From Candidatus Bathyarchaeota archaeon (GTDB lineage Archaea > Thermoproteota > Bathyarchaeia > Bathyarchaeales > Bathycorpusculaceae): a DNA stretch of 36,215 bases. Where the stretch lies: contig JARYLR010000014.1 of the NCBI GenBank assembly GCA_029907545.1, forward strand, positions 1 to 36,215. The letters are read 5' to 3'. The notes beneath the pieces were generated by a model that was not told the DNA's origin, ran no database searches, and was given only the letters and a program-made list of their open reading frames with translations. Shown one piece after another: positions 9,083 through 17,439 of the stretch; position 1 is the first letter of the stretch; each line of letters opens with the position of its first letter. Both the position numbers and the translations under genes were made by a program.

Positions 9083-11140
9083 TTGAGCAAAATGCCGCAA
9101 ATCACCTTTCCGCGTGCAGATAAAACTCTAATCGTGTTAGGCATCAAATTCTCAGCCATAGCTGTAGCTACTATAGCGCTTTTCCACGCAGACCTACTAA
9201 TCCTGTTCAGCGATGCCTTGCAGAGCGAAACAACAAGCTACGTTCTTGTTCTGCCTGTTCTTTTTGCGTATCTTCTCTATAGAAAGAGGAAAATGCTGAA
9301 AGCTGTAGCTCCGCTGGAGAACAGAGACCAGCCGAAAAACCTGAGACTTGTCCCGCTTGTCGCCGGAATACTTCTTGCCGTAACTGCTATACTGCTTTAC
9401 TGGTATGGCTCTTACACCTTCACACCTATAGAGTATCACATGTTTGCCTTACCCACATTCGCAGCGGGCTTGACGCTTATACTGTTTAATCAGCAAACCA
9501 TGAGACAGCTTGCGTTCCCCATAGTCTTCCTCTTTTTCCTGATGCCTCCTCCATCCGAAATCCTCTATGGACTAGGCTCAACACTGTCCACAGTAAGCTC
9601 GGAAGCATCAAACGCGGTTGTGAACGCGTTTGGCATAAACTCGACGATAACAAGCGAATTCGGCAACCCCACAATAGAGTTAATAAGACCAGATGCATCG
9701 ACAATGAGCTTCACAGTAGACATCACCTGCTCCGGAATATACAGCCTCATCAGCTTCACGATCTTCGCAGTTTTCATCGCCTACCTCATAAGGGATAAAC
9801 TGTGGAAAAAGCTGGTTCTCGTCGCAGTCGGGTTGCCTCTGATTTATCTTCTAAACATCGTTCGAATAACAATCATCCTAGCTTTGGGATACCATGTTGG
9901 AGAAGAATTTGCACTACAGATATTCCACATGCTGGGAGGATGGATACTGATATTCGCAGGCACAGTCATCCTTCTTGCCATTTCAGCAACTATTTTTCAT
10001 ACACGAATATTCGCCAAGGCAAGAGAAAGATGCGTGCACTGCAGTCAGCAACCAAAACACGAGAAAAACTTTTGCCCATCGTGCGGCAAAATTCTTAACC
10101 CTCAAAGCGCCAGAATCAACAAAACCGACGTTGCCAAAATCGCCATCATAACCATAAGCCTAGGCCTCTTAATCTCAATTCAAGCACCAGTTTTCGCTCT
10201 GACACAAGCCCAACCAATAGTCGTAGTAAGCACACCGTCAGGCGACCAAGTTTCCACGCAAATTCTTCCACAGATCTCCAACTACAGCCTCTACTTCCTG
10301 TATCGGGACACAGTGTTCGAAGCCAAAGCCAAACAAGACATGTCTCTAGTCTATCTCTACACGTCGGACAATCAGTCAAAAGAGCCTGTCTGGGTCGTGA
10401 TTGAGATAGCGTCAACCCGTTCGTCGCTGCACAGGTGGGAGGTCTGTCTGGTAACGTGGCCTTTGACGCATGGTTATCAGCCGAGGGTGGCGCAGATAGA
10501 CTTGGAAGACATGAAACTCTACGCTAATCCGCCTTTAATTGGCAGGTATTTTGCTTTCAACTACACTGCTACCAATCAAACGCAGGCTGTGCTCTACTGG
10601 TATGAGACGTCAACTTTCACGATAAACTCGACATCACAGCAGAAGCACGTGAAAATCAGCCTAATCGCATACCCTGAAGATGTTGCCAGCCTTGCAAACG
10701 TTAAAGACCAACTAGCCTTCGTCGCAGATAAGATTGTAGGCTATTGGCAGCCGATAAAGGCATGGTCGCAGATAACCATGATAGTTTCTCAAAATGGAGC
10801 CAGCCTTGCGCTTTCAACCACATCAGCCTTAATAGCTATAACTGTTTTTTACGCTTTTGAAACAAGAGGATACAGGAAGGCTAACGGCAACGCTTACCGA
10901 AAACTCTCTAAACTGAACAAAGAGATAGTGGACGCTGTGCAAGAAACAGAAAAGAACGCGATCCCAACACTTGAAGCCATAACCACAGCTTATCAGCGAA
11001 CTACAGGCAAGGCACTTGACAGAAACCGGCTTCTGGAAAAACTATCCGCCATCGAAACAACAAACATAATAAAAAGATATGTAGCTAACAGTCAAGACGA
11101 ACCCGTGCAGGCGTGGAAGACCAGCATTCTCATAAAATGA
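9083..11140 (+). CDS. Archaeosortase/exosortase fused to zinc ribbon, EpsI-like domain and cytoplasmic tail
   Basis: This is a multi-pass membrane transpeptidase of the exosortase/archaeosortase superfamily. It cuts a C-terminal sorting signal and transfers the protein to a lipid or glycan acceptor. Catalytic residues are visible: Cys216 in TCSGIYS, Arg261 in LNIVRI and His282 in FHMLGG. After the last core helix comes a four-cysteine zinc ribbon (C317, C320, C331, C334). Then follow a TM segment and an extracytoplasmic EpsI-like domain (about 370-560, with VLYWYE), another TM (about 575-595) and a helical, possibly winged-helix tail of about 90 residues. Exosortase and EpsI are often separate or simply fused; the extra ribbon and tail are unusual. 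The start is TTG 9083 or ATG 9092. The next gene follows after 25 bases. Confidence 0.85.
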   Translation: MSKMPQITFPRADKTLIVLGIKFSAIAVATIALFHADLLILFSDALQSETTSYVLVLPVLFAYLLYRKRKMLKAVAPLENRDQPKNLRLVPLVAGILLAVTAILLYWYGSYTFTPIEYHMFALPTFAAGLTLILFNQQTMRQLAFPIVFLFFLMPPPSEILYGLGSTLSTVSSEASNAVVNAFGINSTITSEFGNPTIELIRPDASTMSFTVDITCSGIYSLISFTIFAVFIAYLIRDKLWKKLVLVAVGLPLIYLLNIVRITIILALGYHVGEEFALQIFHMLGGWILIFAGTVILLAISATIFHTRIFAKARERCVHCSQQPKHEKNFCPSCGKILNPQSARINKTDVAKIAIITISLGLLISIQAPVFALTQAQPIVVVSTPSGDQVSTQILPQISNYSLYFLYRDTVFEAKAKQDMSLVYLYTSDNQSKEPVWVVIEIASTRSSLHRWEVCLVTWPLTHGYQPRVAQIDLEDMKLYANPPLIGRYFAFNYTATNQTQAVLYWYETSTFTINSTSQQKHVKISLIAYPEDVASLANVKDQLAFVADKIVGYWQPIKAWSQITMIVSQNGASLALSTTSALIAITVFYAFETRGYRKANGNAYRKLSKLNKEIVDAVQETEKNAIPTLEAITTAYQRTTGKALDRNRLLEKLSAIETTNIIKRYVANSQDEPVQAWKTSILIK

Positions 11141-11165
11141 GGAACATAAACAAAAGGGAGCCGCC

Positions 11166-11987
11166 ATGCAAAAGAAAAACACAGGTTTAGCCAAATGGGC
11201 ACACAGGATCAATATTGCAAGAATAGCCGGCTACGTGCTGCTATGCCTCGGCGCGGCTGCGCTAATAGTTGCGGTTGGCTATGAGTCTCAAATTCTGGCA
11301 TTTACAGGTCTAGGCCTAGTTTTCTGGGGCATAATCCTTGCTTACATCCAAACCAGCACCTTCGTCAAAGAAGACCTTCTAGACGCTACAGCGCTTTCTT
11401 CATTAGCAACTATAAACCAGCTGCTACAACAAGCTGGATACACAGCTAAGGCAGTCTACCTACCACCGAAGTATTTCAAGGACCTAGACACCTGCAAGGC
11501 TTTCATACCTAAGCAAGACACCGGAAGTCTGCCTACGCCTGAACAGATACAGGAACAGGAAAACAACCTATTCATCGAAAACCCTCAAGGCATACTGCTT
11601 CCGCCAATAGGCGGCGAACTAACAAAGCTTTTTGAGAAGACACTTGAAACAAGCTTCACTCGTATAGACCTACCGTACCTGCAGCAGAACATGCCTAAGC
11701 TTTTCATAGAGGAACTTGAAATAGCTCAAAACCTCGAAATCGAAAAGAAAGACAACACCATCCGTGTCAGAGTAGAAAACACCAACTACACGTATCTAGC
11801 AAAAAAAGCCTCTGCGCTGTTGCAGATGTTTCAAAGTCTCGGTTGCCCACTTAGCAGCGCAATCGCGTGTTCCTTAGCTAAGACTACTGGCAAACCAGTG
11901 ATAATAGACAGCTTGCAGACAAGCGAGAATGGAAAAAACATAAACATGGTTTTTCGATTATTAGAAGAGGAGCAGGCTGAACAGTGA
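11166..11987 (+). CDS. Two-TM cytoplasmic-domain protein of the archaeosortase operon, unknown function
   Basis: I do not recognise the family firmly. Two hydrophobic helices (about 17-60) are followed by a soluble domain of about 200 residues, which would be cytoplasmic. It has a short Gln/Glu-rich segment (EQIQEQEN) and a C-terminal alpha/beta part with LGCPLSSAIACSLAK. It lies 25 bases after the archaeosortase and overlaps the next gene by 4 bases, so all three are very likely co-transcribed. A role as an accessory or regulator of sorting or glycosylation is inferred from position only. Confidence 0.8.
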   Translation: MQKKNTGLAKWAHRINIARIAGYVLLCLGAAALIVAVGYESQILAFTGLGLVFWGIILAYIQTSTFVKEDLLDATALSSLATINQLLQQAGYTAKAVYLPPKYFKDLDTCKAFIPKQDTGSLPTPEQIQEQENNLFIENPQGILLPPIGGELTKLFEKTLETSFTRIDLPYLQQNMPKLFIEELEIAQNLEIEKKDNTIRVRVENTNYTYLAKKASALLQMFQSLGCPLSSAIACSLAKTTGKPVIIDSLQTSENGKNINMVFRLLEEEQAEQ

Positions 11988-12196
11988 CTTTCCCGCTTGA
12001 CTTCTGGAACATAAGCCTGCTATTGGCTGTTACGGCGATAATTCTGCTCGTCACCTCGGAGCTTCTGTCCCCATACTATGGCGGAGTTAACATTCAAATC
12101 AACAAAAAGAGGTTGAAACACGCTGCAATCGCCTTTGCGCTGGTTTTTCTTGCAACCGTAGCCATCAGAATAGTAGGGATAATCCTCGCGGGGTAA
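11984..12196 (+). CDS. Small two-TM membrane protein, archaeosortase operon
   Basis: A GTG start overlaps the previous stop in a GTGA arrangement, a strong sign of translational coupling. The 70-residue product has two hydrophobic helices (about 10-27 and 47-68) joined by a basic loop (NKKRLKH). No family is recognised. The coupling suggests that it works with the 273-residue protein upstream. Confidence 0.7.
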   Translation: MTFPLDFWNISLLLAVTAIILLVTSELLSPYYGGVNIQINKKRLKHAAIAFALVFLATVAIRIVGIILAG

Positions 12197-12255
12197 AAGA
12201 ACACCGCCATTATAGAACATCTGCTGAAATGTTCTAGAGATCTACTCTGTAAACC

Positions 12256-12262
12256 TTTATAT
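12256..12262 (+). promoter_or_regulatory. TATA box for the 12296 surface protein
   Basis: TTTATAT lies about 34-40 bases before the GTG start, in an A/T-rich stretch after the previous operon. A start of transcription near 12286 would give a very short leader, common in archaea. Confidence 0.45.
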
Positions 12263-12295
12263 CCGTCCAGAGACACACACATTTGGGATGAGAAA

Positions 12296-13030
12296 GTGAG
12301 AAGGAAATTCATACTTCCAATATTCGTTTTATTTAGCCTTATTCTGATCTTCGTTTCACCTGTAGCCGCAGAATGCCAGGTCAACTGTTCTGGATGCCGC
12401 TCAACAATCCAAGTAATCCCAGTAGACTCTACACACACAGGTGACCCGATTGTAACTGGGACTCCGGCGGATCTTATGATATTCCACACTGGAAGCGGCC
12501 CGATAAACAATGTCTGGCTTCTGATAGTGCTGAATGAGCCAACATACAATGCGCTGGGACAGATAACAATCAACGGCACAGTTTTCATGACGAAAGCCGA
12601 TTTTCAACTTGTAACCACCCAGAAAATACCGCCCCTCAACGCGAATCCAGCCACAGGTTACCCAGGCTCACTGTGCCAGTACAACGTGGCTGCGATAAAG
12701 GACAAGATTAAGGAGAAGGGAAACCCAATATACTACGGTGTCAAATACTTCCTTCCGCAAATAACAAAGACGCCTACACTGTTCACCCTCGCAGTCGAAC
12801 TAGAATCTTCAGCCAACCTTAAGGCGCTGATTCTTGCTCTGGGCAGATACGACTCTAGCAAGGCTTTCAAGTACGAGCCTGACTGCCTACCTTACAGACC
12901 GTTTAACGCATGCAGCAGCTTCAGCAAAAGCACGCTCGTGGTTCCGGAAATAGCCACGCTAGCTCTAACAGCAGCACCCTTTGGCGGAGCACTAGGCTTC
13001 TACGCAATAAAGCGCAAGAAGCAAAACTAG
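12296..13030 (+). CDS. Secreted Cys-containing protein with VPE-type C-terminal sorting signal
   Basis: A classical signal peptide (about 1-24, cut after VAA) leads to a mature beta-rich domain of about 190 residues with paired cysteines (CQVNCSGC; others near the middle and end). The fold is not recognised. The C-terminus has VVPEIATLALTAAPFGG, then a hydrophobic stretch and KRKK, the same Pro-Glu/TM/basic layout as the protein at 8301. With the sortase gene between them, both are candidate substrates. The GTG start is preceded by GGGATGAG. Confidence 0.7.
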   Translation: MRRKFILPIFVLFSLILIFVSPVAAECQVNCSGCRSTIQVIPVDSTHTGDPIVTGTPADLMIFHTGSGPINNVWLLIVLNEPTYNALGQITINGTVFMTKADFQLVTTQKIPPLNANPATGYPGSLCQYNVAAIKDKIKEKGNPIYYGVKYFLPQITKTPTLFTLAVELESSANLKALILALGRYDSSKAFKYEPDCLPYRPFNACSSFSKSTLVVPEIATLALTAAPFGGALGFYAIKRKKQN

Positions 13031-13048
13031 CAAGCAAGCTGCAGAGAG

Positions 13049-13065
13049 CTTTTCTTCTTTCTTTT
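13049..13065 (+). terminator. T-rich archaeal terminator
   Basis: The pyrimidine run cttttcttctttctttt begins about 20 bases after the stop codon and has no strong hairpin, the usual form of an archaeal terminator. A new TATA box follows at once. Confidence 0.45.
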
Positions 13066-13076
13066 ATGGATTATTC

Positions 13077-13083
13077 TTTATAT
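13077..13083 (+). promoter_or_regulatory. TATA box for the DUF1616-flippase pair
   Basis: TTTATAT at 13077-13083 is the same core as at 12256 and lies 30-45 bases before the possible starts of the next gene. Transcription would begin near 13108. Confidence 0.45.
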
Positions 13084-13114
13084 GGCTGGCAAGCATTCCA
13101 ACTTCTTCTGAGGC

Positions 13115-13750
13115 TTGCCTGAGTTGAGCGCCGCGTCTAAGGACGAAGAGTTAGCGCAGATAATACTTCGCGTAACAAAAGAAAAGCAGCCACAGACCAC
13201 AAGGCAGCTAGTAACTCTTGTCAAAGACAGCTGCCAATTTACTGAAAAAGTGATAGTTGAGTCTATTCTCAAACTGCAAAGCGAAGGAAAAATTAAACTA
13301 TCGAAACAGCCGCCGCAGACTCCCCCGCAGCTTAACGCCTACCTCCAGACAGGGCAAGCGCTTTGGTTCTGGGCAACATTAACAACAACATTTGTAACAG
13401 CCGCCGCCGTATTCACGATCTCTGAAGACCTCTACCCATGGGTGTACATAAGATACGTCTTGGGAACAATCTTTGTTCTCTGGCTGCCTGGTTACTCCTT
13501 CATCAAAGCATTGTTTCCGGTGCAGGTCCCGATAAAGTTGGCTACTGAGAATCTTGACTTAATTGAGCGGGTAGCTTTGAGCCTTGGAATGAGCTTAGCG
13601 CTTGTTCCGTTGGTCGGTTTGCTCTTGAACTATACTCCTTGGGGGATTCGTTTGACTCCTATAGTTTTAAGCCTGCTTGCGTTGACTGTGGCTTTTGCCA
13701 CGGTTGCCGTGGTGAGGGAGCATCAGGCTAGAATTGAAAAGGGCAGGTAG
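13115..13750 (+). CDS. DUF1616 membrane protein with N-terminal winged-helix-like segment
   Basis: The N-terminal part of about 65 residues is helical and reads like a winged helix (QTTRQLVTLVKDS, ILKLQSEGKIKL). It is followed by four TM segments containing WLPGYSFIKALF and GLLLNYTPWGIR, the signature of DUF1616. This family is common in archaea and usually sits among envelope glycan and sorting genes. Its molecular role is unknown. The start is TTG 13115 or TTG 13124. The flippase frame overlaps its 3' end or follows within about 20 bases, so the two form an operon. Confidence 0.8.
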   Translation: MPELSAASKDEELAQIILRVTKEKQPQTTRQLVTLVKDSCQFTEKVIVESILKLQSEGKIKLSKQPPQTPPQLNAYLQTGQALWFWATLTTTFVTAAAVFTISEDLYPWVYIRYVLGTIFVLWLPGYSFIKALFPVQVPIKLATENLDLIERVALSLGMSLALVPLVGLLLNYTPWGIRLTPIVLSLLALTVAFATVAVVREHQARIEKGR

Positions 13751-13769
13751 GCTTGTTCAAAAGTGGCAG

Positions 13770-15353
13770 ATGGATATGGCAGACGAGTTGGCGAAAGTTA
13801 CTGAAGAATCAGCGCGCGGCGGCTTCTTTCTAATCTCTGGCTCAGCCATAGCAACCGTTATTATGGCAGTAGCCTCAATACTAGTTACGCGTTTCTTAGG
13901 TTCAGATCTTTACGGTCAATACACGTTGGCGCTCGTTGTTCCTCAGCTTCTTTTCTTGTTCACAGACTTGGGCGTAAGCCAAGGCGTCACCAAGTTCACA
14001 GCATACTTCAAAATGAAAGCTGACACCCACCAAATCAGAAAGATCATAAAGTACGGTCTCCTGCTCAGAGCTTCTGCTGGAATAGCTATTTCCGTAGTTA
14101 CCTACCTATTCGCAGATACATTAGCAACATTTCTTATTCAAAGACCCGACCTTGCCCTATATGTTCAGATAGCCTCGCTGTCTATTTTGCCTCAAGTCAT
14201 CTTCACAACAGCAAACTCGGCTTTCGTGGGTTTGGATAAGACAGAGTTTTCTGCCTTAACTGCGAACGCGAATGCGATTGCAAAAGCCATAGTCTCAATT
14301 ACACTAGTTCTTCTGGGATACAGCGTCATCGGCGCCATAGCTGGCTACGTCTTGGGTTACGTTGTTGCTGCGGTTGCGAGCGGGGTTCTTGTATTTCTTC
14401 TGGTTCGCGGAAAAGGCGAAAGCAAAGGTGAAGGCAACGTTTTTGATGGTTTGAAGACTATGCTGCATTATGGTTTTCCCCTGTATCTGTCTATACTGTT
14501 CGCGGGGTTCATACCGCTTTACAATGAGTTCATCCTTTCCTATTTTACCACATACAGCGACGTTGGAAACTACAAGGCAGCCGTAAACTTCGTCTCGTTA
14601 ATGGCGGTGCTTACGATTCCTATCACGACGGCGCTGCTTCCTGCTTTCTCAAAGCTCAACTCTCTGTCGGTTGAAAAAGTAAGGGCGTTCTACCGCTTAG
14701 CCAAAAAGTACACTGCCATAGTCATAGTTCCCATAACGTTTCTCATAATAATCTTCTCGAAAGAAGTGGTGGAGATAACATACGGCTCCACGTTTGAGTC
14801 TACCTCGCTTTTTTTGTCAACATACTGCCTACTATACTTCTTGGTCGGGATCGGCTATCTCGTGTTGCCAAGCCTCTATAATGGTTTGGGGGAAACAAGG
14901 GTTACTTTTGAAATGAGTTTGATTACTTTTCTCATGTTGGCTGTTCAGGCACCGTTTCTGACAACGACCTATGGCGTTCAAGGTTTGATCACTGCTTTTC
15001 TCGTGGCAAGCGCGGTGGGCACGCTGTATGGCTTGGGGGTTGCAAGGAAAAAGTTTCAAGTTACATTTGATGCTCTCACTTTGCTGAAGGTTTACTTAGT
15101 CTCTGCAGTATCTTGCGTTTCTGCAGTGCTAGTGCTTTATTTCGTGTATCACTCTTTGGTCTTCAAAATAGTGGTTGGGGGGTTCTCGTATCTTTTCTTG
15201 TATGTGACGCTGTTGGCGATGACAAAGACGGTGACTTTAGCTGAGTTGAACAAGGCTTCAAGTATCGCTGGAAAGACTCTTGCTTTTGCGATAGTTGCTA
15301 AGCCAGTTTTGTGGTATATGCGGAAACTTGCAAGATTCAAGCAAGATTCATGA
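13770..15353 (+). CDS. Polysaccharide/lipid-linked oligosaccharide flippase (MATE/Wzx type)
   Basis: This membrane protein of about 527 residues has 12-14 hydrophobic segments and the N-terminal SARGGFFLISG and TRFLGSDLYGQYTLAL features of the oligosaccharide flippase family. Such proteins move lipid-linked sugars across the membrane for N-glycosylation or surface polysaccharide. The ATG at 13770 matches the usual MDMADELAKV-like start. The frame is open further up to TTG 13734, which would overlap the upstream gene. Its position after DUF1616 and close to the sortase suggests that it supplies glycans for surface proteins. Confidence 0.85.
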   Translation: MDMADELAKVTEESARGGFFLISGSAIATVIMAVASILVTRFLGSDLYGQYTLALVVPQLLFLFTDLGVSQGVTKFTAYFKMKADTHQIRKIIKYGLLLRASAGIAISVVTYLFADTLATFLIQRPDLALYVQIASLSILPQVIFTTANSAFVGLDKTEFSALTANANAIAKAIVSITLVLLGYSVIGAIAGYVLGYVVAAVASGVLVFLLVRGKGESKGEGNVFDGLKTMLHYGFPLYLSILFAGFIPLYNEFILSYFTTYSDVGNYKAAVNFVSLMAVLTIPITTALLPAFSKLNSLSVEKVRAFYRLAKKYTAIVIVPITFLIIIFSKEVVEITYGSTFESTSLFLSTYCLLYFLVGIGYLVLPSLYNGLGETRVTFEMSLITFLMLAVQAPFLTTTYGVQGLITAFLVASAVGTLYGLGVARKKFQVTFDALTLLKVYLVSAVSCVSAVLVLYFVYHSLVFKIVVGGFSYLFLYVTLLAMTKTVTLAELNKASSIAGKTLAFAIVAKPVLWYMRKLARFKQDS

Positions 15354-15475
15354 TCACTGTTCAATTTGTTCATTAGGCCGTGACTGGATAAATGGCGCGT
15401 TGCATCTAGCTGTTTTTGTAAGGCTGTTTCTTCGCATTTTAATGCGCTGGACAGTCGACTCCTTCGAGTGAATGT

Positions 15476-15931
15476 TTACGCGTTTTCTATGCCGATTATT
15501 ATTATGTCGAAGCGGAAGGTGGTGATTTCGCTAACGTTTGGCGATACTGAAAGATTTAGACGTGCTTGGATGACAGATTTTGCCGTTAAGACATAGTCTT
15601 CGCGGTTCCAGCTTAAGGTTATGTATTGTGAAGTTTGGGTCGGGTTCCAGTTGCTGATAGTCATGTTAAGCGTTATGGGTATGTTGCCCTCGTTTTTTAT
15701 GTAAACTGTGAAGTTGGCGTTTGTGTCGGGATATAGGATGCCCCAGCTTATAGAAGTCACGTTTTTCGTGCATCCGGCATCTTCGTATACGCCGACTCCA
15801 ACGGCTTTTACGATTCCGGTGTTGTTGATTTGCTGGTAAGCGGTTAGTAGGGTGGTGGCTAATACGGTTGCGGCGACTCCTACTATTCCGACGATGAGAA
15901 CGATTCCGATTTGCATTTTTTGCATGGCCAT
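15476..15931 (-). CDS. Single-TM surface protein, beta-sandwich-like, unknown
   Basis: An N-terminal hydrophobic helix (about 8-32) is followed by a domain of about 115 residues. This has alternating strands and several NxS/T sites (NVTS, NFTV, NMTI, NLSV), including WGILYPDTNANFTVYIKNEGN-like strands typical of archaeal extracellular beta-sandwiches. The N-terminus is pilin-like in layout but lacks a clear class III signal peptide cut site. AGGGACG upstream serves as SD; internal ATGs at codons 3 and 6 are possible. It is convergent with the flippase gene. Confidence 0.7.
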   Translation of the reverse strand: MAMQKMQIGIVLIVGIVGVAATVLATTLLTAYQQINNTGIVKAVGVGVYEDAGCTKNVTSISWGILYPDTNANFTVYIKNEGNIPITLNMTISNWNPTQTSQYITLSWNREDYVLTAKSVIQARLNLSVSPNVSEITTFRFDIIIIGIENA

Positions 15932-16174
15932 ATTTCGTCCCTACAAGTCGTGCATCTTGAGTCTTAATAAACATTGCCGTCTGCATAAACAACACAAATA
16001 CACATACCACAACATCAAAAAAGCATAACCAGCAGCCACAACGAAACAGACGTTCAACAGTCCAGAAAACAATTCTCTTGTGCTAGCAACATTCTGCCAG
16101 CGAAAAACTCTGGCGGTTGCTGGCACCCAGCTGACACCATAAGCTTATTAGCATCCCCCTCGTCTTCACGCGAA

Positions 16175-16182
16175 AGAGGAGG
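16175..16182 (+). promoter_or_regulatory. Strong Shine-Dalgarno site with no canonical start after it
   Basis: AGAGGAGG is the best ribosome site in this part of the window. In the DUF457 frame the codons at normal spacing are CAC, AAC and TCG, none a usual start. The nearby TTG at 16195 is in another frame and stops after two codons. Confidence 0.6.
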
Positions 16183-16187
16183 AACAC

Positions 16188-16811
16188 AACTCGTTTGCAG
16201 TAGGACACTTCGCCTTAGGCTACATCCTAAGCAAACTAACAGCGAAAACAACGAAAACCAGATTGAACATTCCGCTTGTGTTCCTGCTTTCAGTCATCCC
16301 CGACACCGACTTACTGATTCCATTTGTTGAACATCGAGGGCCATTCCACTCCATAGTACTAACGATTGCAGTTTTTGTGCCCTTCTTCATCAAATATGGG
16401 CGAAGTGCATCTCCTTATTTTGTAGCCCTGATACAGCATTCGCTAGTAGGTGACTACGTTGCCGGAGGAGGCATACAGCTTCTTTGGCCGCTAACGACTC
16501 AGCCCTATGGACTGAACGTGAGCCTTGCAAGTCCGCTCAGCATCGCGCTGGAATGGACGATCTTTCTAGTTTCTGCGATTATAATGATAAAGACCAAGGA
16601 TGTCTACAAGTTGCTTCAGCCAAACCGCTCTAACCTGATTCTCGCGGTGCCAACATTTACCGTCTTGCTTCCAACGTTTCTCGCCTTTCCCCTGCATGTC
16701 CCACTCGAACTCGTGCCTCCGCACTTACTATATCTAGGCATTTTCTTAATCTCACTTTCAAAATGCTCCCATGCGACAATAACCCAACTCATGTATAAAA
16801 ACCCAAGCTGA
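16188..16811 (+). CDS. DUF457/YdjM-like membrane-bound metal hydrolase, start unclear
   Basis: The family is membrane proteins with a predicted metal site made by His and Asp residues. Visible here are SVIPDTDLL, HRGPFHS, LIQHSLVGD and four or more TM helices. The first usual start is TTG 16263, but the upstream in-frame codons 16191-16262 read SFAVGHFALGYILSK, which is the conserved N-terminus of the family including its first His. The gene therefore almost certainly starts near 16188, just after the SD at 16175. No ATG, GTG or TTG is present in frame there, so a changed base or a rare start codon is needed. The function of DUF457 proteins is not settled. Confidence 0.7.
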   Translation, partial: NSFAVGHFALGYILSKLTAKTTKTRLNIPLVFLLSVIPDTDLLIPFVEHRGPFHSIVLTIAVFVPFFIKYGRSASPYFVALIQHSLVGDYVAGGGIQLLWPLTTQPYGLNVSLASPLSIALEWTIFLVSAIIMIKTKDVYKLLQPNRSNLILAVPTFTVLLPTFLAFPLHVPLELVPPHLLYLGIFLISLSKCSHATITQLMYKNPS

Positions 16812-16978
16812 ACAGAAACAGACAGCAAGATTCGTAGATATTGAAGACGTGATCTTCCGGCAGGCAGTAGTTAACGACTCCAAGAGACAAATCCTCCGAG
16901 AAAAACAGCGTTCATGCTTACAGCTGCAGAATCGATAATCTCATATACCACATTAAAACACACCATTTAACGATAGGT

Positions 16979-17356
16979 ATGAAAGCAAAGTTTCAATACG
17001 TAGGAATAAGAGTCACAAATCTACAAAAATCCATAGACTTCTACACCAAAATCCTAGGCATGAAAATCGTGGGACGAAGCAAAATCGACCAAACCAAAGG
17101 GGAAACTGTGGGCTTACAAAGCGAAGACGGCGGCTTCATCCTAGAACTAAATCACTATGAAGAGGATAGCCCCTACAACACGAAGTACCTTGTTGGAGAA
17201 GGACTTGACCATCTAGCATTCAAAGTTGAAAACCTTGATAGGGCATTTGCTGAAGCGCGAGAAGCAGGACACCGAACTGTGTTGGAAATGAAGGCAGACG
17301 GAGGCAGATGGGCATACATAGAGGATCCAGACGGAATCTGGATAGAACTCTTCTAG
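16979..17356 (+). CDS. VOC/glyoxalase-fold protein
   Basis: This 125-residue vicinal-oxygen-chelate protein contains FYTKILGMKIV and ends in YIEDPDGIWIEL, as in lactoylglutathione lyases. Of the usual four metal ligands, Glu56, His78 and Glu123 are in place. The first His of the HVGI-type strand is Tyr7 here. The enzyme may use fewer ligands or another reaction, so methylglyoxal detoxification is not assured. A CATATA element about 31-37 bases before the ATG suggests a nearly leaderless mRNA. Confidence 0.85.
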   Translation: MKAKFQYVGIRVTNLQKSIDFYTKILGMKIVGRSKIDQTKGETVGLQSEDGGFILELNHYEEDSPYNTKYLVGEGLDHLAFKVENLDRAFAEAREAGHRTVLEMKADGGRWAYIEDPDGIWIELF

Positions 17357-17439
17357 ACGCATATCTAGGAGACTTTCCAGTTTTTCATCAAAGAAAAATG
17401 CAGAAAAAAGGGGGAAATGTGGATTGGGTTTGCAGTGTT

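Noticed and set aside
9802-10098. 98-residue plus-strand frame inside the archaeosortase gene
   Set aside because: Overlaps the catalytic domain in another frame, Arg/His/Ser-rich, no SD; a shadow.
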